Shown: positions 11,775 through 23,649, numbered from the stretch's first letter. The stretch is DNA of 64,000 nt from Cranoglanis bouderius (GCA_023630585.1 CM042552.1:21275569-21339568), one strand, 5' to 3'. The notes: a model not told the origin generated them from the letters alone. Numbers and translations are program-made.

Positions 11775-14700
11775 TCACTGAAGGTAACGGTACACCTTAA
11801 AACAGTGATTACCGGAGTCAGCCACAACAACATGGCCGTCAGAGGTCAGGGCGAGACCCTGTGGCCCGTAAAGAGGATCCGCCGCCGTGTTGATGTAGGA
11901 CAGAAAAGAACCGCTTCCATCAAACACCTGCAGGAACAGAGGGGATGAGTGCACAGTTTATTACAGTCACATGGTGGCGTTTGAGTCTACGCACAACTGA
12001 CCCTCGAGTCCCAGAGAGTCCACATTTCTACTCTCGCCTCTGATCACACCTGTTCCAGGTAGTTCGCTTGTTTCAGGAGTGTTAGGAGCTCACAGATGTA
12101 AACATGAACATGATTCACTTAGTTAATACCTGTATGCGACTGTTTCCCCAGTCAGCTACGATGATATTCCCGTTAACGTCCACTGCGACGCCTGTGGGAG
12201 CGTTGAACTGACCGTTGCCTTCACCATTTGAGCCAAATTTGAGCAGGAACTCACCTTCAGCACTGAACACCTGTAAATAAGAACAGAACCAATCTAATAA
12301 ACTGGAGGACAAATGAATGCAGGAATTAATGCTGGATTATTCCACAGCGCTGTAGCATTCTGGATTCTGATCTATAACAGTAACAACAGCTCTGAGTGCA
12401 GATTTAATTCAAATCCCAGGTTTATATTAATGCACTTTTAGTGTCTTATTAACTTGAAGAGAGAGAATAAAGAGGGGCTGGTGAGGGAACGACTGTTTAC
12501 AGCTGCTACAACGCAAGTCACAACAGGAAATAACTTGTCACCAATGTTCCACAACATTAAATGTAACTATAAATGGATAAAAATTTGTTAGTGCTTGAAA
12601 AAGTTAGTGCTGTAGTATGTGAGGAATAAAACACTTGGGGAAGTGCTGTTACAGGAATCTCGAGAGCAGTAATTACGCTTGCTTACACCACCCTGTTGTT
12701 GATGACTTTCCTATAACAGCACACCCCCAAGGATTTTATTCCTTACAGTGGTGTTGTGGTGAAGTTATATGACATATTTTTTCTTGTTAAAGTTGAGCTG
12801 TTAGTTATACTGTACATGGTCAGGTCTCCGTCAGAATGCTGCGTGGAGGCTGTAATAAAACTTTAAGGATCCAAATCAAAGTCTGAGTTGAAGAGAGTTC
12901 CAGTTTCTAAACTTTAGCACTTAACCCAAACTGCTGTAACACGACTCATTATTAAAAAGTTAAACGTGATTAAAAAGATAGCTTAAGAACATTTGAGTTT
13001 AATTTTGTATAGCTTACCTTGACTGAATGATTGTGAAAGTCAGTGACAATTATTTCATTATTATTGTTGACTGCAGCAAAATGGGGTCCTGGAAAGACAA
13101 AGAGTGTCCAGTCAGCTGCAGAATTATTACACAACCTAACTGACTTGGTGGCTCTAAATTGCCCCTGGGTGTAAATGAGTGTGTGCATAGTGATGTACTG
13201 GCATCACATCGAGTCAGGGTGTATTCCCACCTCACACCCAGTGTTCTCGAGATCCACCACCACCCTGACCAGGATAAAGTGCTTACTGAAGATGAATCAA
13301 TGACGTATTTTCTTCATCTTTTTACCCATCTTTACCAAAGGTGCCAATAATTCTCTGAGCTGTACTTTAAAGACTTCACAGTTCAGTTGAATATTATTTG
13401 TATAGCACTTTTAACTAGAGACATGGTCACAAAGCAGCTTTATAGAAATCCGGATGTAGATTTAGATCCCTAATGAAGGAAAAACTCCCTGAGATGACAT
13501 GAAGAAACCATGAGAGGAACCAGATTCAAAAGGGAACCCATCCTCATCTGGGTGACACCGGATCGTGCGATTATAAATCATACAGAACCTGTGTACATAT
13601 GCTTACACTGTGTGTAATACCGAGTGTTGCGTATTATATTACCTGCAAACTGTTTGTCACCGTTTCCTCTGCTGCCAAACTTCGTTACAAGTTTCCCACT
13701 GGGCTGGAAGATGAACACCATGCAGGCCTTGTTGTCCACAACGATAACGTGACCGTTCTGATCCACAGAGACGCCCTTCGGACCCATCAGCCTACCAGAC
13801 CCCAGCTTAGCCTACAGAACAGAAAGATCCATCAGTAAATGTCCCCACTGTTGGCTCCTTTAACCCTCCTGTGCTTTGCAGTTGTAAGTCACTGGATAAA
13901 AGCGTCTACAAAATGAATAAATATAAACTAAAAATCTCTCTGCTTCAGTGTCCCCAGTAGCTCCTCAGTAGTGCAATGAGCCTCCAGTCTGAACAGCTCT
14001 GTGTCTCTATTGCTCATACAAAGGTCTAAAGACAGAGATCCTTTGTTATGTATGTATTTGTTATGTAAGAACAAATGTTTTGTTATTTTGCTCTGCAGTT
14101 CCTTTCCACAAATTCCATCACTCCTTTGTATTCTGGTCTTCTAAATGTCTACTTCTCCTCAAACATGAGCCAGAACTGACCAAGCATGCAAATACAAAAT
14201 CAGCATTCTACCTCTTAGGGCATTTTCAGACCTGTAGATCTGTGCTTTGTTCTGAAACGGGGACTTGGTTACAGAGCTGTTTTTTCTCCTCGGCTCGGTT
14301 CACTTTCACAAGGCACCATTTCAGAGCGTACCAAAATGTGTTTATGCAAATCGCGTGAGTAAACCGTCCTCTCATTGGTCCGAGTGCACCTGTTCATGTT
14401 CCAGGGTTCTGCTAATAGCGATCATCCACTGAGATGAATAGGCAGCAGCTCCATGAGATTATTGTGACTACCGTTTTAGCTGTAGTTATTATAATTTATC
14501 TAATTTATATGTTCCACGGAGCAATTAAAGCCCATCTCCTTGAGACACTGTTAAACACCTTGTAAACCACTGTGTTTTTATGCATTTTTGAAAGTTGTTC
14601 AGAAATATGTTTGTCAGGCCAACTTTCAATGAGTCATTTTACCTCGTCTTTGTTCATTGGTCCGTTGGGTCGGATTGCTTTCTCACCACAAGCGAACCGG

Positions 14701-17700
14701 AGTTTGTTTGCAATTGGGCCGAGACCACCTCGTTCAGATGGTCTTGGTCCGTTTGTTTTGGTGCGGATCCGAACGCGATTGCCGTTTTCATATACGCCTA
14801 AAGGAACCGAACCAAGGGAGAAAACGCACCAGGTTCCGAAACCAATGCTCCAAACGAGCTAGGTGTGAAAGCACCTTAAAGTACAGGTTCCAAACCCTGG
14901 ACCTGGAGAACCCTGTCCTGCCCTTTTTACTGTTTATTGTTTGCGTTCCTTACTCACCTGATTCCACTAATAATTTACTTAAAGTTGAATCAGGTGTCTC
15001 AGAGCAGGAAAACACAAAAAAGTGCAGGACAGGGGGTTCTCCAGGACTAGCATTGGGAACCTGTTTCTTAGAGTGCACTGTTATTGTGACATATAAGAAC
15101 ACTCACCTTGTATTTGCCATCACTGGAGAAGATGCTAACCCACTTGTTATCATAGTCAGCGATGATAATGTCACCATTTGGATGCACAGCGACACCAGTG
15201 GGCCTCTGCAGCTGCCCGGGAGAACGGCCACGAACTCCAAACCGGCTCTGAAACTCTCCCTCGTTGGAGAAGATCTGGACAATCAAACAGAATATACCTA
15301 CAGCAATCAATGCAATTTTGGAACATTAAGGTAATAGCCCCTTAAACTATTAATGTGCAATTCAATATTTCTTGACTTGAGCACCTATTGAAGTTGGTAA
15401 TTGGGAATACATTGGTAATTGTCATAAATTTCCCAGTATCAGACCTGCCAACCTTTAAGCATTTTGTGTTGGAGCTCCACATTTTAACAATGGAGTATGC
15501 TGCTATGAGTTATCACTCAAAAATACACCAAAAGAAGATTGGCAGGTCTGCTTAGGGGTTGACACAAAGTTCACCTACGAATACTGACCTATTCAACCAT
15601 TTATAAAAGGAGTATTTAACTCATACCTTTGAAAATGAAAGCAAAAATGACTGAAGAAATGTTTTAAAAGACTATAAATGCTAAGCCTAGATGCTCATGT
15701 TTGATCACATGGCAATTAAACATTCTTTTATCGAGAAAGAATTGCAATTTTTAGACATTGATGAAAAAGTGACTTCTAATCACCTGCACACACTGATTAT
15801 TACTGTCTGCAATCAGGATACTTCCTGATGAGGCGGCTACACCCTGTAGATTGGTGAATTCACCTTTATTTCTTCCTTTTGTTCCTGTGGAATAAATAAA
15901 TCATAAGAGACCAGACTGAAGACTATAGCAGTGCTGTAAGGAAAGAAGGATATGGTCTTATTCTCCAGATCCTTCCTTCCTAATAACAGATTGTCTGATT
16001 AAGGGGTTGTTGTGAGCCACAGTTATGTAACTCAAAGTGACTCAGAAAGCTGCTTGTACATAAGGATTGAGAAATAAAGCCCTGTTGGTGCAATAGATAT
16101 GATTTTCACTTCATGCTATGTGGTCATTACTGACGACCCCATCGGTGGTATTAACAGGAGCGAAATCTGGTGATTGTTGTGCTTACCGATTCTGAAGATA
16201 AGATCATCTTCAATGGGATTTACTTTCTTCTTGGGTGTGCTGAACAAGCTCCCACCTCTCCGCACCCCTTTCTGTCGGCTCCTGCTACCCGGGGACTTGG
16301 CACTCCGTCTCCTTGCACCACCTTCACTGGAGCCCGTGGAGGCAGCGTTGGCTCCAGACGTGGTGGTGGGAGAATCGTCTGGAGAACCGATAACCTTCAG
16401 CCGGAAGGGGCTTCCTTTGATGTGCTGATCATAGAGTCTCAGCGCCAGATTAAAGTCTCCCTCCTTGTACAATGTGTACAGGAACTCATAGGTGCCATTC
16501 TTATGGTCCAAAATCTCTCCATCCATGACACTGCCATCAGGTGTGAAGACTTCTCCCGAGATGATAGCATTGCCTGACTTACAGAGGCCCCCTGACTTGT
16601 CTCTGGTGGTTATAATGATAGAGGTTGGCTGACCTACAATGCATTGCTGTAGGCCATCTCCTGAAGCCTCAGTCTGGCTGGCCACCGCATTGGTGGTGAT
16701 AACCGCTCCCAGGTTGTGGATGGATTTACGAAGTCCTTCTACTTCCATTATGAGCTCCAGCTGATCATTCTCCTCAGGTTGGAGGGGAAGGCCCTGACTG
16801 GCCAGCTCGCTCAATCGCTCTCCAAAGTCTTTATGAGTCTGCAGAACAACAGCCTCACTTGCCCCATCCAACACCTCTCCTGTTTGACTACAGTTACTGC
16901 TGATATCAGTCTCCTCTTTAAGCAGAGTGTCTAACTGATTCTGTAGTACCTAAAACCATACAAACACATGAACCTTCTGCTTCTGAAATAAATAAACATA
17001 AATTCTATCATTTACTTGTAAATGCAATGTCCTGTGACTTGACAAACTGCACTAATCGCTGCACAACATGCTTCTGGATGAATGAATAAGATGTGTGCAT
17101 GCATTCACACACACCTTCTGTTTTAATCCATAGGTGACTTCTAACTCCATGAGCAGGACACTCTTACGTGTGTCCAAGGTCTTGTGCAGCTCACTAAAGG
17201 AGGAGTGGATGTCCTCCTCGATAGAGTTCTTCTGAGTGCTCAGCTGCTGCAGGATGTCCTTCAGTGTCTGTACAGCATCTCTAATCTGGGGAAGCCTGGG
17301 TGATATGCAACCAATTCAGACAATCAAACAACTAACCAACGTTCCATACAGTAGAGAAAGTCAGATGGTTATTTGGTATACAGTTTGGATGAAATACATG
17401 TTTTAAAGGGGTCATATGAGGCTTTTAAAAGTTCATTATTTTGTTTATTGGGTGTAATAGAATAGGTTAACAGGCTTTAATGCTCAAAAAACACATTTTT
17501 TCCCACATACTGTACATTATTGCAGTACCTCTATTCCCAAAACCCAACACTGCGCATCACTCTGCGAACACCATCCCTGCTGTGAAGCATGGTGGTGGTA
17601 GCATCACATTATGAGGATGGATAGAGGAAACTACAAAACCTATTCCAGTCTGTGAGAGACTTGAGACTGGGGGACAGAGCTTCAGCTTCCAATACCCCTA

Positions 17701-20339
17701 AGCATTCTGACAAACTACACTGGAGTGGTTCAACACCAAAAGCCTGAATGTGTTCGAACGGTCCAGTCAAAGCAGAATCTACGGCAAGACTTGAAAATTG
17801 CTATTCACCAACAACCCTCTCCATCCAATCTAACAGAGCTCATGTGATTTTTACCAAGAAGAAAACAAAGCTGACTGAGACACATCCCAGAAGATTTGCA
17901 GCTACAATTGCAGCCAAAACTGATTCTACCAAGTACTGACCCAGCAGAGTGAAGATTTAGGCAACCAAGAAGTGTTTGTTTTTTTTATTTAACATTTGTG
18001 TTACAAATACGTTGCATCTTTGAATGTTAGATATACACTATAAGGCCAAATGTATGTGCACCCCTGAGAATTTCAAGTGAGAACATTGAGTCGTACCTGT
18101 TCTGAGCTGCAGTCAGTCTTTCGTGCAAAGCTGTTCGCTGTTGAGCCACAATTTTTTCCAGTGAATCTGTCGGGTGGTCGGCATGTTCCCTCACAATACA
18201 CTCCTCACACACAGCACTCTCACACGGCACACAATAAAATGCTAGGGCCTAAAAATATATAGAAAACATAAATCAGATGAATAATGTTTACACAACTATA
18301 GGTGTGTGAGTGTCTGTGAGATCAGTGTGTATGAATTAGAAGAACACTGTTCCCTAACCTGTAATGCTAATGCATGATAAACCATTCTACTGATACAAGA
18401 GTAATAGGAACTTGCTAAGAAATCATAAAATTCATAAAGTGCTCTTATAAACTTACTTAATTTACTAATTCCCTACTTTTTTTATCCTGCTGACATTATC
18501 TTATTTAAACTGAACAAAATTATAAACGCAACACTTTTGTTTTTGGCCCCATTTTTCATGAGCTGAACTCAAAGATCTAAGACTTTTTCTACGTACACAA
18601 ACGGCCTATTTCTCTCAAATATTGTTCACAAATCTGTCGAAATCTGTGTTAGTGAGCACTTCTCCTTTGCCAAGATAATCCATCCACCTCACAGGTGTGG
18701 CATATCAACATGCTGAATAGACAGCATGATTATTGCACAGGTGTGCCTGAGGCTGGCCACAATAAAAGGCCACTCTAAAATGTGCAGTTTTACTGTATTG
18801 GGGGGTCCGGAGGGGTCCGAAAAACAGTCAGTATCTGGTGTGACCACCATTTGCCTCATGCAGTGCAACACATCTCCTTCGCATAGAGTTGATCAGGTTG
18901 TTGATTGTGGCCTGTGGAATGTTGGTCCACTCCTCTTCAATGGCTGTGTGAAGTTGCTGGATATTGGCAGGAACTGGAACACGCTGTCGTATACGCCGAT
19001 CCAGAGCATCCCAAACATGCTCAGTGGGTGACATGTCCGGTGAGTATGCTGGTCATGCAAGAACTGGGATGTTTTCAGCTTCCAGGAATTGTGTTCAGAT
19101 CCTTGCAACATGGAGCCGTGCATTGTCATGCTGCAACATGAGGTGATGGTCGTGGATGAACGGCACAACAATGGGCCTCAGTATCTCATCACGGTATCTC
19201 TGTGCATTCAAAATGCCATCAATAAAATGCACCTGTGTTCGTTGTCCATAACATACGCCTGCCCATACCATAACCCCACCGCCACCATGGGCCACTCCAT
19301 CCACAACGTTGACATCAGCAAACCGCTCACCCACACGACGCCACACACGCTGTCTGCCATCTGCCCTGTACAGTGAAAACCGGGATTCATCCATGAAGAG
19401 AACACCTCTCCAAAGTGCCAGACGCCGTCGAATGTGAGTATTTGCCCACTCAAGTCGGTTACGACGACGAACTGCAGTCAGGTTGAGACCCCGATGAGGA
19501 CGACGAGCATGCAGATGAGCTTCCCCGAGACGGTTTCTGACAGTTTGTGCAGAAATTCTTTGGTTATGCAAACCGTTGTTGCAGCAGCTGTCCGGGTGGC
19601 TGGTCTCAGACGATCTTGGAGGTGAAGATGCTGGATGTGGAGGTCCTGGGCTGGTGTAGTTACACGTGGTCTGCAGTCGTGAGGCCGGTTGGATGTACTG
19701 CCAAATTCTCTGAAACGCCATTGGAGACGGCTTATGGTAGAGAAATGAACATTCAATTCACGGGCAACAGCTCTGGTGGACATTCCTGCAGTCAGCATGC
19801 CGACTGCACGCTCCCTCAAAACTTGCGACATCTGTGGCGTTGTGCTGTTTGATAAAACTGCACATTTTAGAGTGGCCTTTTATTGTGGCCAGCCTATGGC
19901 ACACCTGTGCAATAATCATGCTGTCTAATCAGCATCTTGATATGCCACACCTGTGAGGTGGATGGATTATCTCGGCAAAGGAGAAGTGCTCACTAACACA
20001 GATTTCGACAGATTTGCGAACAATATTTGAGAGAAACAGGCCTTAGATCTTTGAGTTCAGCTCATGAAAAATGGGGGTTAAAAACAAAAGTGTTGCGTTT
20101 AGAATTTTGTTCAGTATATATATATTTATTTATTTATTTTAGTTGAGTAAGTCCAACAGGTGACTGTCTTTGGCTCAGAGGTTAGAGGAAAAGTTTTCAT
20201 CCATTTGAGGATGCACTGATTTTCCTTATAAATGGAGGCCACAGCTGAGTTCTGAGTACACACTGTCTGATTTATTTTTCTAGGGCAGAAATATCACAGT
20301 CACAGGAGACATAGTCTAAACCACTTTAGCCATGCTATC

Positions 20340-20422
<83 letters not shown>

Positions 20423-20822
20423 ACACTCCTACTTTTCCTTTATGTTGAGAGCAAACTGTTCCTTTGCCAGGAAAAGCCTCCAGAACGGTACATTCCTCAC
20501 TGCTGCTGTCTGGAGAACCTTGTTGTGCCTCCATGTGGTTTGGAGGGAGACTAACGCAGACTAGCGCAGACTAGCACAGTGAGTGCAGACTGACATCAGA
20601 ATCGTGAAACAGAGAAAATAAATCATTATTCTTTGGTGTAAGGCAGTGGGAAAACAAAGTCATCAGTATTTCAGCTGAAACACACAAAGGACCAAAAGTC
20701 TGAGTCCAAGTCTGAGTCATTAGTTAATTTAAATTTCTGTTTTTTCCGCCTAACAAAACTATACAGTAACAGAAGAAACCTGTGACTGTAGTGATGAATG
20801 GACATAAAGCTACGAAAGAAAG

Positions 20823-20882
<60 letters not shown>

Positions 20883-21503
20883 AAATGTGTGTAAGACATT
20901 TAGTGCACAAACATAACACCTGTGTAGTAAATAAAGAAATAAAAGTAGATTAAAAACTAAATAAACGGATAAAAAGTAAATAAAGAAATTATATGCAACG
21001 GGGTAAATTTACAATGTGGTGATTTGGATCAAATGTAAATGAAGCGCTCCGGAGCGGCACATCAGAAGAGTTCTAAGAGTGTGTGATTGGCCGTGCTCTC
21101 TGGGTGGGAGGGGCATACTTTCACTCCCCTGTCAATCACAGCGACACTAGCCAATCGTGAGGGTCTGTGAGCTCATGTGAAAGAGGGCAGATAGCTTTCC
21201 TCAGAGTGTGTTAGCGGCATTTCAGAAAGATGAGCTGCTGTATGATCGGGGAAGCTGGGGACTGGCCAAGACCACATCCAAAACAACAAAGACTAAAAAT
21301 GTAAATTAGCACAAAAAATCGAACAATTCCAGGAAATGGAAGTCTGTAAGACATGTTTCTTACCTTTAATATGAACTACAGGGTGTGTGTTTGCACTAAT
21401 GTTCACTGTGCAGTTTATCTGATCCACTGAAGACACAGAGTTTTACAGGCCAAATATAATCTCCCCTCATCTTACACTCGGCCCTGTGGGGGACATAGGA
21501 TAT

Positions 21504-21558
<55 letters not shown>

Positions 21559-21710
21559 TAAACTCTGCAGGACTATTTACTGACTTCAGGTTCATCAAAA
21601 TTCTAAACATGGCATCAAAGCAGGAACTTTTTGGAAAAGGCACAAAAATTCCACACAGATTAAGATGAAGTTTTTCTCCCTCACACCAGCATTATACTGA
21701 CACTCACACA

Positions 21711-21742
<32 letters not shown>

Positions 21743-23398
21743 CCTGAGCTGAGTGAAGTGCTCAGGGTAGGTTTTATTCGAATTTAAGATCCAGTGTTCG
21801 ATTTCTGTTTCAGTTTCTATTTCAGTTTGTTTCTGAATCCATGAAAGTGAAGGATGAGTTTATGTTTGGGAATTACAAGTCCAAGGGGGACATGTTGCAT
21901 GTTCTGAGATGCTTTTCTGCTCATGATGGTTGTAAAGAGTGGTTATTAGAGCTACTGTAGCTTCCTGTCAGCTTGAACCAGTCTGGCCATTTTCATCAAC
22001 AAGGTGTTTCCACCTGCAGATCTTCTGCTAACTGGAAGCTTCTTGTTTTTCACACCATTCTGTGTAAACTGTGTGTGAAAATCTCAGAAGATCAGCAGTT
22101 TCTGGCCTACAAAAAGCAGACGACCACATCGGGTTCCACTCCTGTCAGCTAAGAACAGGAATCTGCCTCTACACAAACTACAGATAAACCCAAGTGCAAT
22201 GTCCAGATGATTCAGCTCATTAAGCTCCAGGCTTGATTTGTGAATTTTGCTGCCTAATGAGAGTTAGTGTTATTGACATGTTGGCCAGTCACTCTCTCCT
22301 TATCAATACTGATTATTTTAGTCATCATTCAGGGGAAAGTCTTAGTCAATAACTTTATTTGTTGTACATTTCTGTGCAATCACACTAGGAGTGGCAAATT
22401 CGGAACCAGCATTTAATTTTGAACCATCTTTAGTGTTTAATTTTCCTTTTAAAAAGATAACAGAGGACAGAAAACAGACTAGTACAGGAAAGACCTAATG
22501 CCACCCAGCAGTCAGGTGGATTTAGATTTATTGATAATGAATCCCCCGGGGCCGGGGCAGGATATGCACTTCACATGATCACTTCACATGAGCAGATGGA
22601 GCATTAGCATTGTAGCACACATGCTAGTCAGAGTAGCATAAACAAAAAGTCTTATAACATCACTGAGGAGAGTATGACTGACATGTCATACAGCCGGAGC
22701 TCATCAGTAAGATGGATTTCTAGATGGATATTTATCAGGATTGTATACAGCAGGGGAACTGTGGAGTAAAACATGAAGAGTGAAATGGCTTGAACGTTAA
22801 TTCTGTTTGCGTTCATGCAGAAAGCAGAATGTGTGAATCAGCAAGAGGACAACGCTTACAGGTTTGATTCTTCATTACATGTCACTGCAAAACTGTGTCT
22901 TTTTTTATGTGACATGAAAACGTGTCTGAATTTAGGCCAAGGATGTGCGGTGTGTCAGATACGTGGAAATGAGAATGTACGGCATCTGTGAGGTTTGAGA
23001 GCGATATTGAACAGCAGGGTTTCAACAGTAAGTCTGAGGCTGAAGAAGTCTGAGGCTGAATATCTGACACATGTGAAGCAGGAAACACTGCACTGAGCTG
23101 CTCATCAGGAACGTCAGGAGGAAAGACAGCCGACATATTAGTGTGTGTTTAAATCAGATCCCTGCAATAATCCTTTCAGCTTAAGTGCATATGTGAGCAT
23201 CCATCTCTACCTCCTCCATCTCTACCTCTTCCATCTCGACCTCCTCTATCTCCTCTCCTCCATCTCCTCTCCTTCATCTCCACCTCTTCCTCCTCCTTCT
23301 CCTCCTCTGATCATCACTCGCCCCCATGCCTCGCTTCCCAGGGCAACATGGTAGCACAGATGCTGCTGCTTGCGCAATACAGACTCTCTCCATCCCTC

Positions 23399-23466
<68 letters not shown>

Positions 23467-23484
23467 ATCTTACCTTTTCTCCAT
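11775..23484 (-). CDS. trim2: TRIM2-type protein (B-box, coiled coil, filamin, NHL repeats) without a visible RING
   Basis: Eleven minus-strand exons: 23484-23474, 20550-20433, 18248-18097, 17295-17115, 16949-16187, 15884-15784, 15274-15107, 13811-13643, 13088-13018, 12270-12130, 11927-11775. They total 2028 nt in one frame, giving 675 residues. A B-box has all eight zinc ligands (C37, H40, C49, C52, C57, C60, H65, H68). Next come a coiled coil (~70-240), a filamin/ABP280 domain (~252-342), a basic Ser-rich linker and NHL repeats (~409-675) ending HCFKVYRYLQ. Residues such as GVAVHP and ADYDNKWVSIFSSDGK match TRIM2 rather than TRIM3, as does synteny. TRIM2 normally starts with a RING and is a neuronal E3 ligase (744 residues in human). 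I find no RING exon here. Exon 1 holds only MEK plus a split codon, after an in-frame TGA, with a good Kozak context. Exons 3-11 are near certain; exons 1-2 are inferred from splice sites, phase closure and weak similarity before the B-box. Confidence 0.88.
12335..12765. repeat. Foldback/MITE-like repeat, copy 3, trim2 intron
   Basis: Near 12614-12765 a hairpin pairs 'ggaataaaacacttggggaa' with 'cccccaaggattttattcc'. The preceding part shares 'gtttacagctgctacaacg' and 'ccacaacattaaatgtaact' with copies 1 and 2. Confidence 0.6.
13140..13310 (+). repeat. SINE-like fragment, trim2 intron
   Basis: 'cccacctcacacccagtgttc...ccctgaccaggataaagtgcttactgaagatgaatcaatga' resembles the body and tail of the element at 38948-39160. 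The tRNA-like head is missing, so this is a 5'-truncated copy. Confidence 0.6.
13385..13600 (+). repeat. Dispersed repeat (family of three), trim2 intron
   Basis: The phrase 'tagagacatggtcacaaagcag...aaatccggatgtagatttagatc' and 'agaaccatgagaggaaccag...aagggaacccatcctc' recur with changes at 31130-31300 and, as a shorter copy, at 50785-50870. The class is not identified. Confidence 0.6.
14212..14879. mobile_element. hAT-like MITE, trim2 intron
   Basis: The ends form imperfect inverted repeats: 'ttagggcattttcagacctg' on the left and 'ctaggtgtgaaagcaccttaa' on the right. The interior is rich in 'ggttcggtccg'-type words and has no transposase. The assignment to hAT rests on resemblance to MITEs with 'gtgctttcacacct' ends and is inference. 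Confidence 0.5.
14884..15062. mobile_element. Short palindromic MITE, trim2 intron
   Basis: 'caggttccaaaccctggacc' at the left pairs with 'ggactagcattgggaacctg' at the right. Internal 'cctgattcca...ttgaatcagg' and 'cctgtcctgc...gcaggacagg' pair too. Total length is ~180 bases. A related half copy is at 52497. Confidence 0.65.
17490..17990 (+). pseudogene. Decayed Tc1-like transposase remnant, trim2 intron
   Basis: 'tgctgtgaagcatggtggtggtagcatcacatt' translates as the Tc1 motif KHGGGSI. It is followed by frame-broken transposase-like sequence and 'agtgaagatttaggcaacca', typical of a Tc1 end. Many stops and shifts show it is long dead. It lies between trim2 exons 3 and 4. Confidence 0.6.
18030..18070. 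repeat. Solo Tc1/mariner-type terminal repeat beside the trim2 B-box exon
   Basis: 'tacactataaggccaaatgtatgtgcacccc' matches the left end of the element at 32930 ('acactatatagccaaaagtatgtgccccc'). It lies 27 bases beyond the donor of the exon at 18097-18248. Confidence 0.6.
18510..20114 (-). mobile_element. Tc1-like DNA transposon, ~1.6 kb, inactive
   Basis: Long terminal inverted repeats of ~260-285 bases run from CTGAACAAAA at 18510 to its reverse complement ending at 20114. Next to 20114 is a TA. The left arm reaches ~18794 and the right arm starts ~19855. Between them lies a minus-strand transposase pseudogene. The insertion is in trim2 intron 2. Arms still align over nearly their full length with scattered differences, so the copy is moderately old. 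Confidence 0.92.
18828..19831 (-). pseudogene. Tc1-family DD34E transposase, disrupted
   Basis: The reading starts MSQVLRERAVGMLTAGMS with a helix-turn-helix (STRAVARELNVHFSTISRL). The catalytic triad is visible: D in FMDESRF, D in QHDNAR and E in SPTEHVWD, with 34 positions between the last two. The GGGGVMVWAG glycine box is present. One frameshift near 19560-19580 and two in-frame TGA codons (19095-19097 and 19053-19055) break the gene, so no active enzyme is expected. Confidence 0.9.
20343..20420. repeat. (TG)n microsatellite beside a trim2 donor site
   Basis: A pure run of about 39 units. On the trim2 (minus) strand it reads (CA)n and begins ~12 bases after the donor of the exon at 20433-20550. 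Confidence 0.95.
20826..20880. repeat. (TTA)n microsatellite
   Basis: A run of about 18 TTA units in trim2 intron 1. Confidence 0.9.
21030..21300 (-). repeat. Dispersed repeat, copy 2 of the inverted pair
   Basis: It resembles the reverse complement of 8455-8735: 'tctctgggtgggaggggc', 'gacactagccaatc' and 'tctgtgagctcatgtg'. It lies in trim2 intron 1. Confidence 0.6.
21508..21556. repeat. (CA)n microsatellite
   Basis: A pure CA run of ~24 units in trim2 intron 1. A (CT)n run of ~13 units follows at 21714-21739. Confidence 0.9.
21975..22200 (+). repeat. Decayed Tc1-like element remnant
   Basis: 'accacatcgggttccactcctgtcagctaagaacaggaatct' and 'ttcacaccattctgtgtaaact' are phrases of a widespread fish Tc1-like element. 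The same family has a deleted copy with both ends at 51834. The reading frame is destroyed. Confidence 0.6.
23404..23461. repeat. (TG)n microsatellite after trim2 exon 1
   Basis: A pure TG run starting ~12 bases beyond the exon 1 donor of trim2, which reads AAAAG|GTAAGATG on the minus strand. Confidence 0.95.
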
Positions 23485-23579
23485 AGCTCCTTTGCTTCAG
23501 AGATGTAGATGATGCCGAGGCTCGCTGCTTTATCCCTCATACAGACTCCCATTTCCCTGATACTCGGGGTGGAGGCCTG

Positions 23580-23586
<7 letters not shown>

Positions 23587-23634
<48 letters not shown>
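23587..23634. repeat. (CT)n microsatellite
   Basis: About 24 CT units. On the minus strand it reads as (AG)n in the presumed 5' UTR or promoter of trim2. Confidence 0.9.
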
Positions 23635-23638
<4 letters not shown>

Positions 23639-23649
23639 CCCCCTTCCTC

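Noticed and set aside
14657..15334. 225-codon plus-strand open frame
   Set aside because: It runs through two MITEs and antisense to the trim2 NHL exon at 15107-15274; no domain or splice support.
16116..16874. Plus-strand open frames antisense to the large trim2 exon (16170-16577, 16174-16428)
   Set aside because: Shadows of the conserved minus-strand coding exon.
19089..19852. Plus-strand open frames within the Tc1 element
   Set aside because: Antisense of the transposase pseudogene.
22882..23136. 84-codon minus-strand frame considered as a missing trim2 RING exon
   Set aside because: No RING cysteine/histidine spacing and no similarity to TRIM2; only two cysteines are present.
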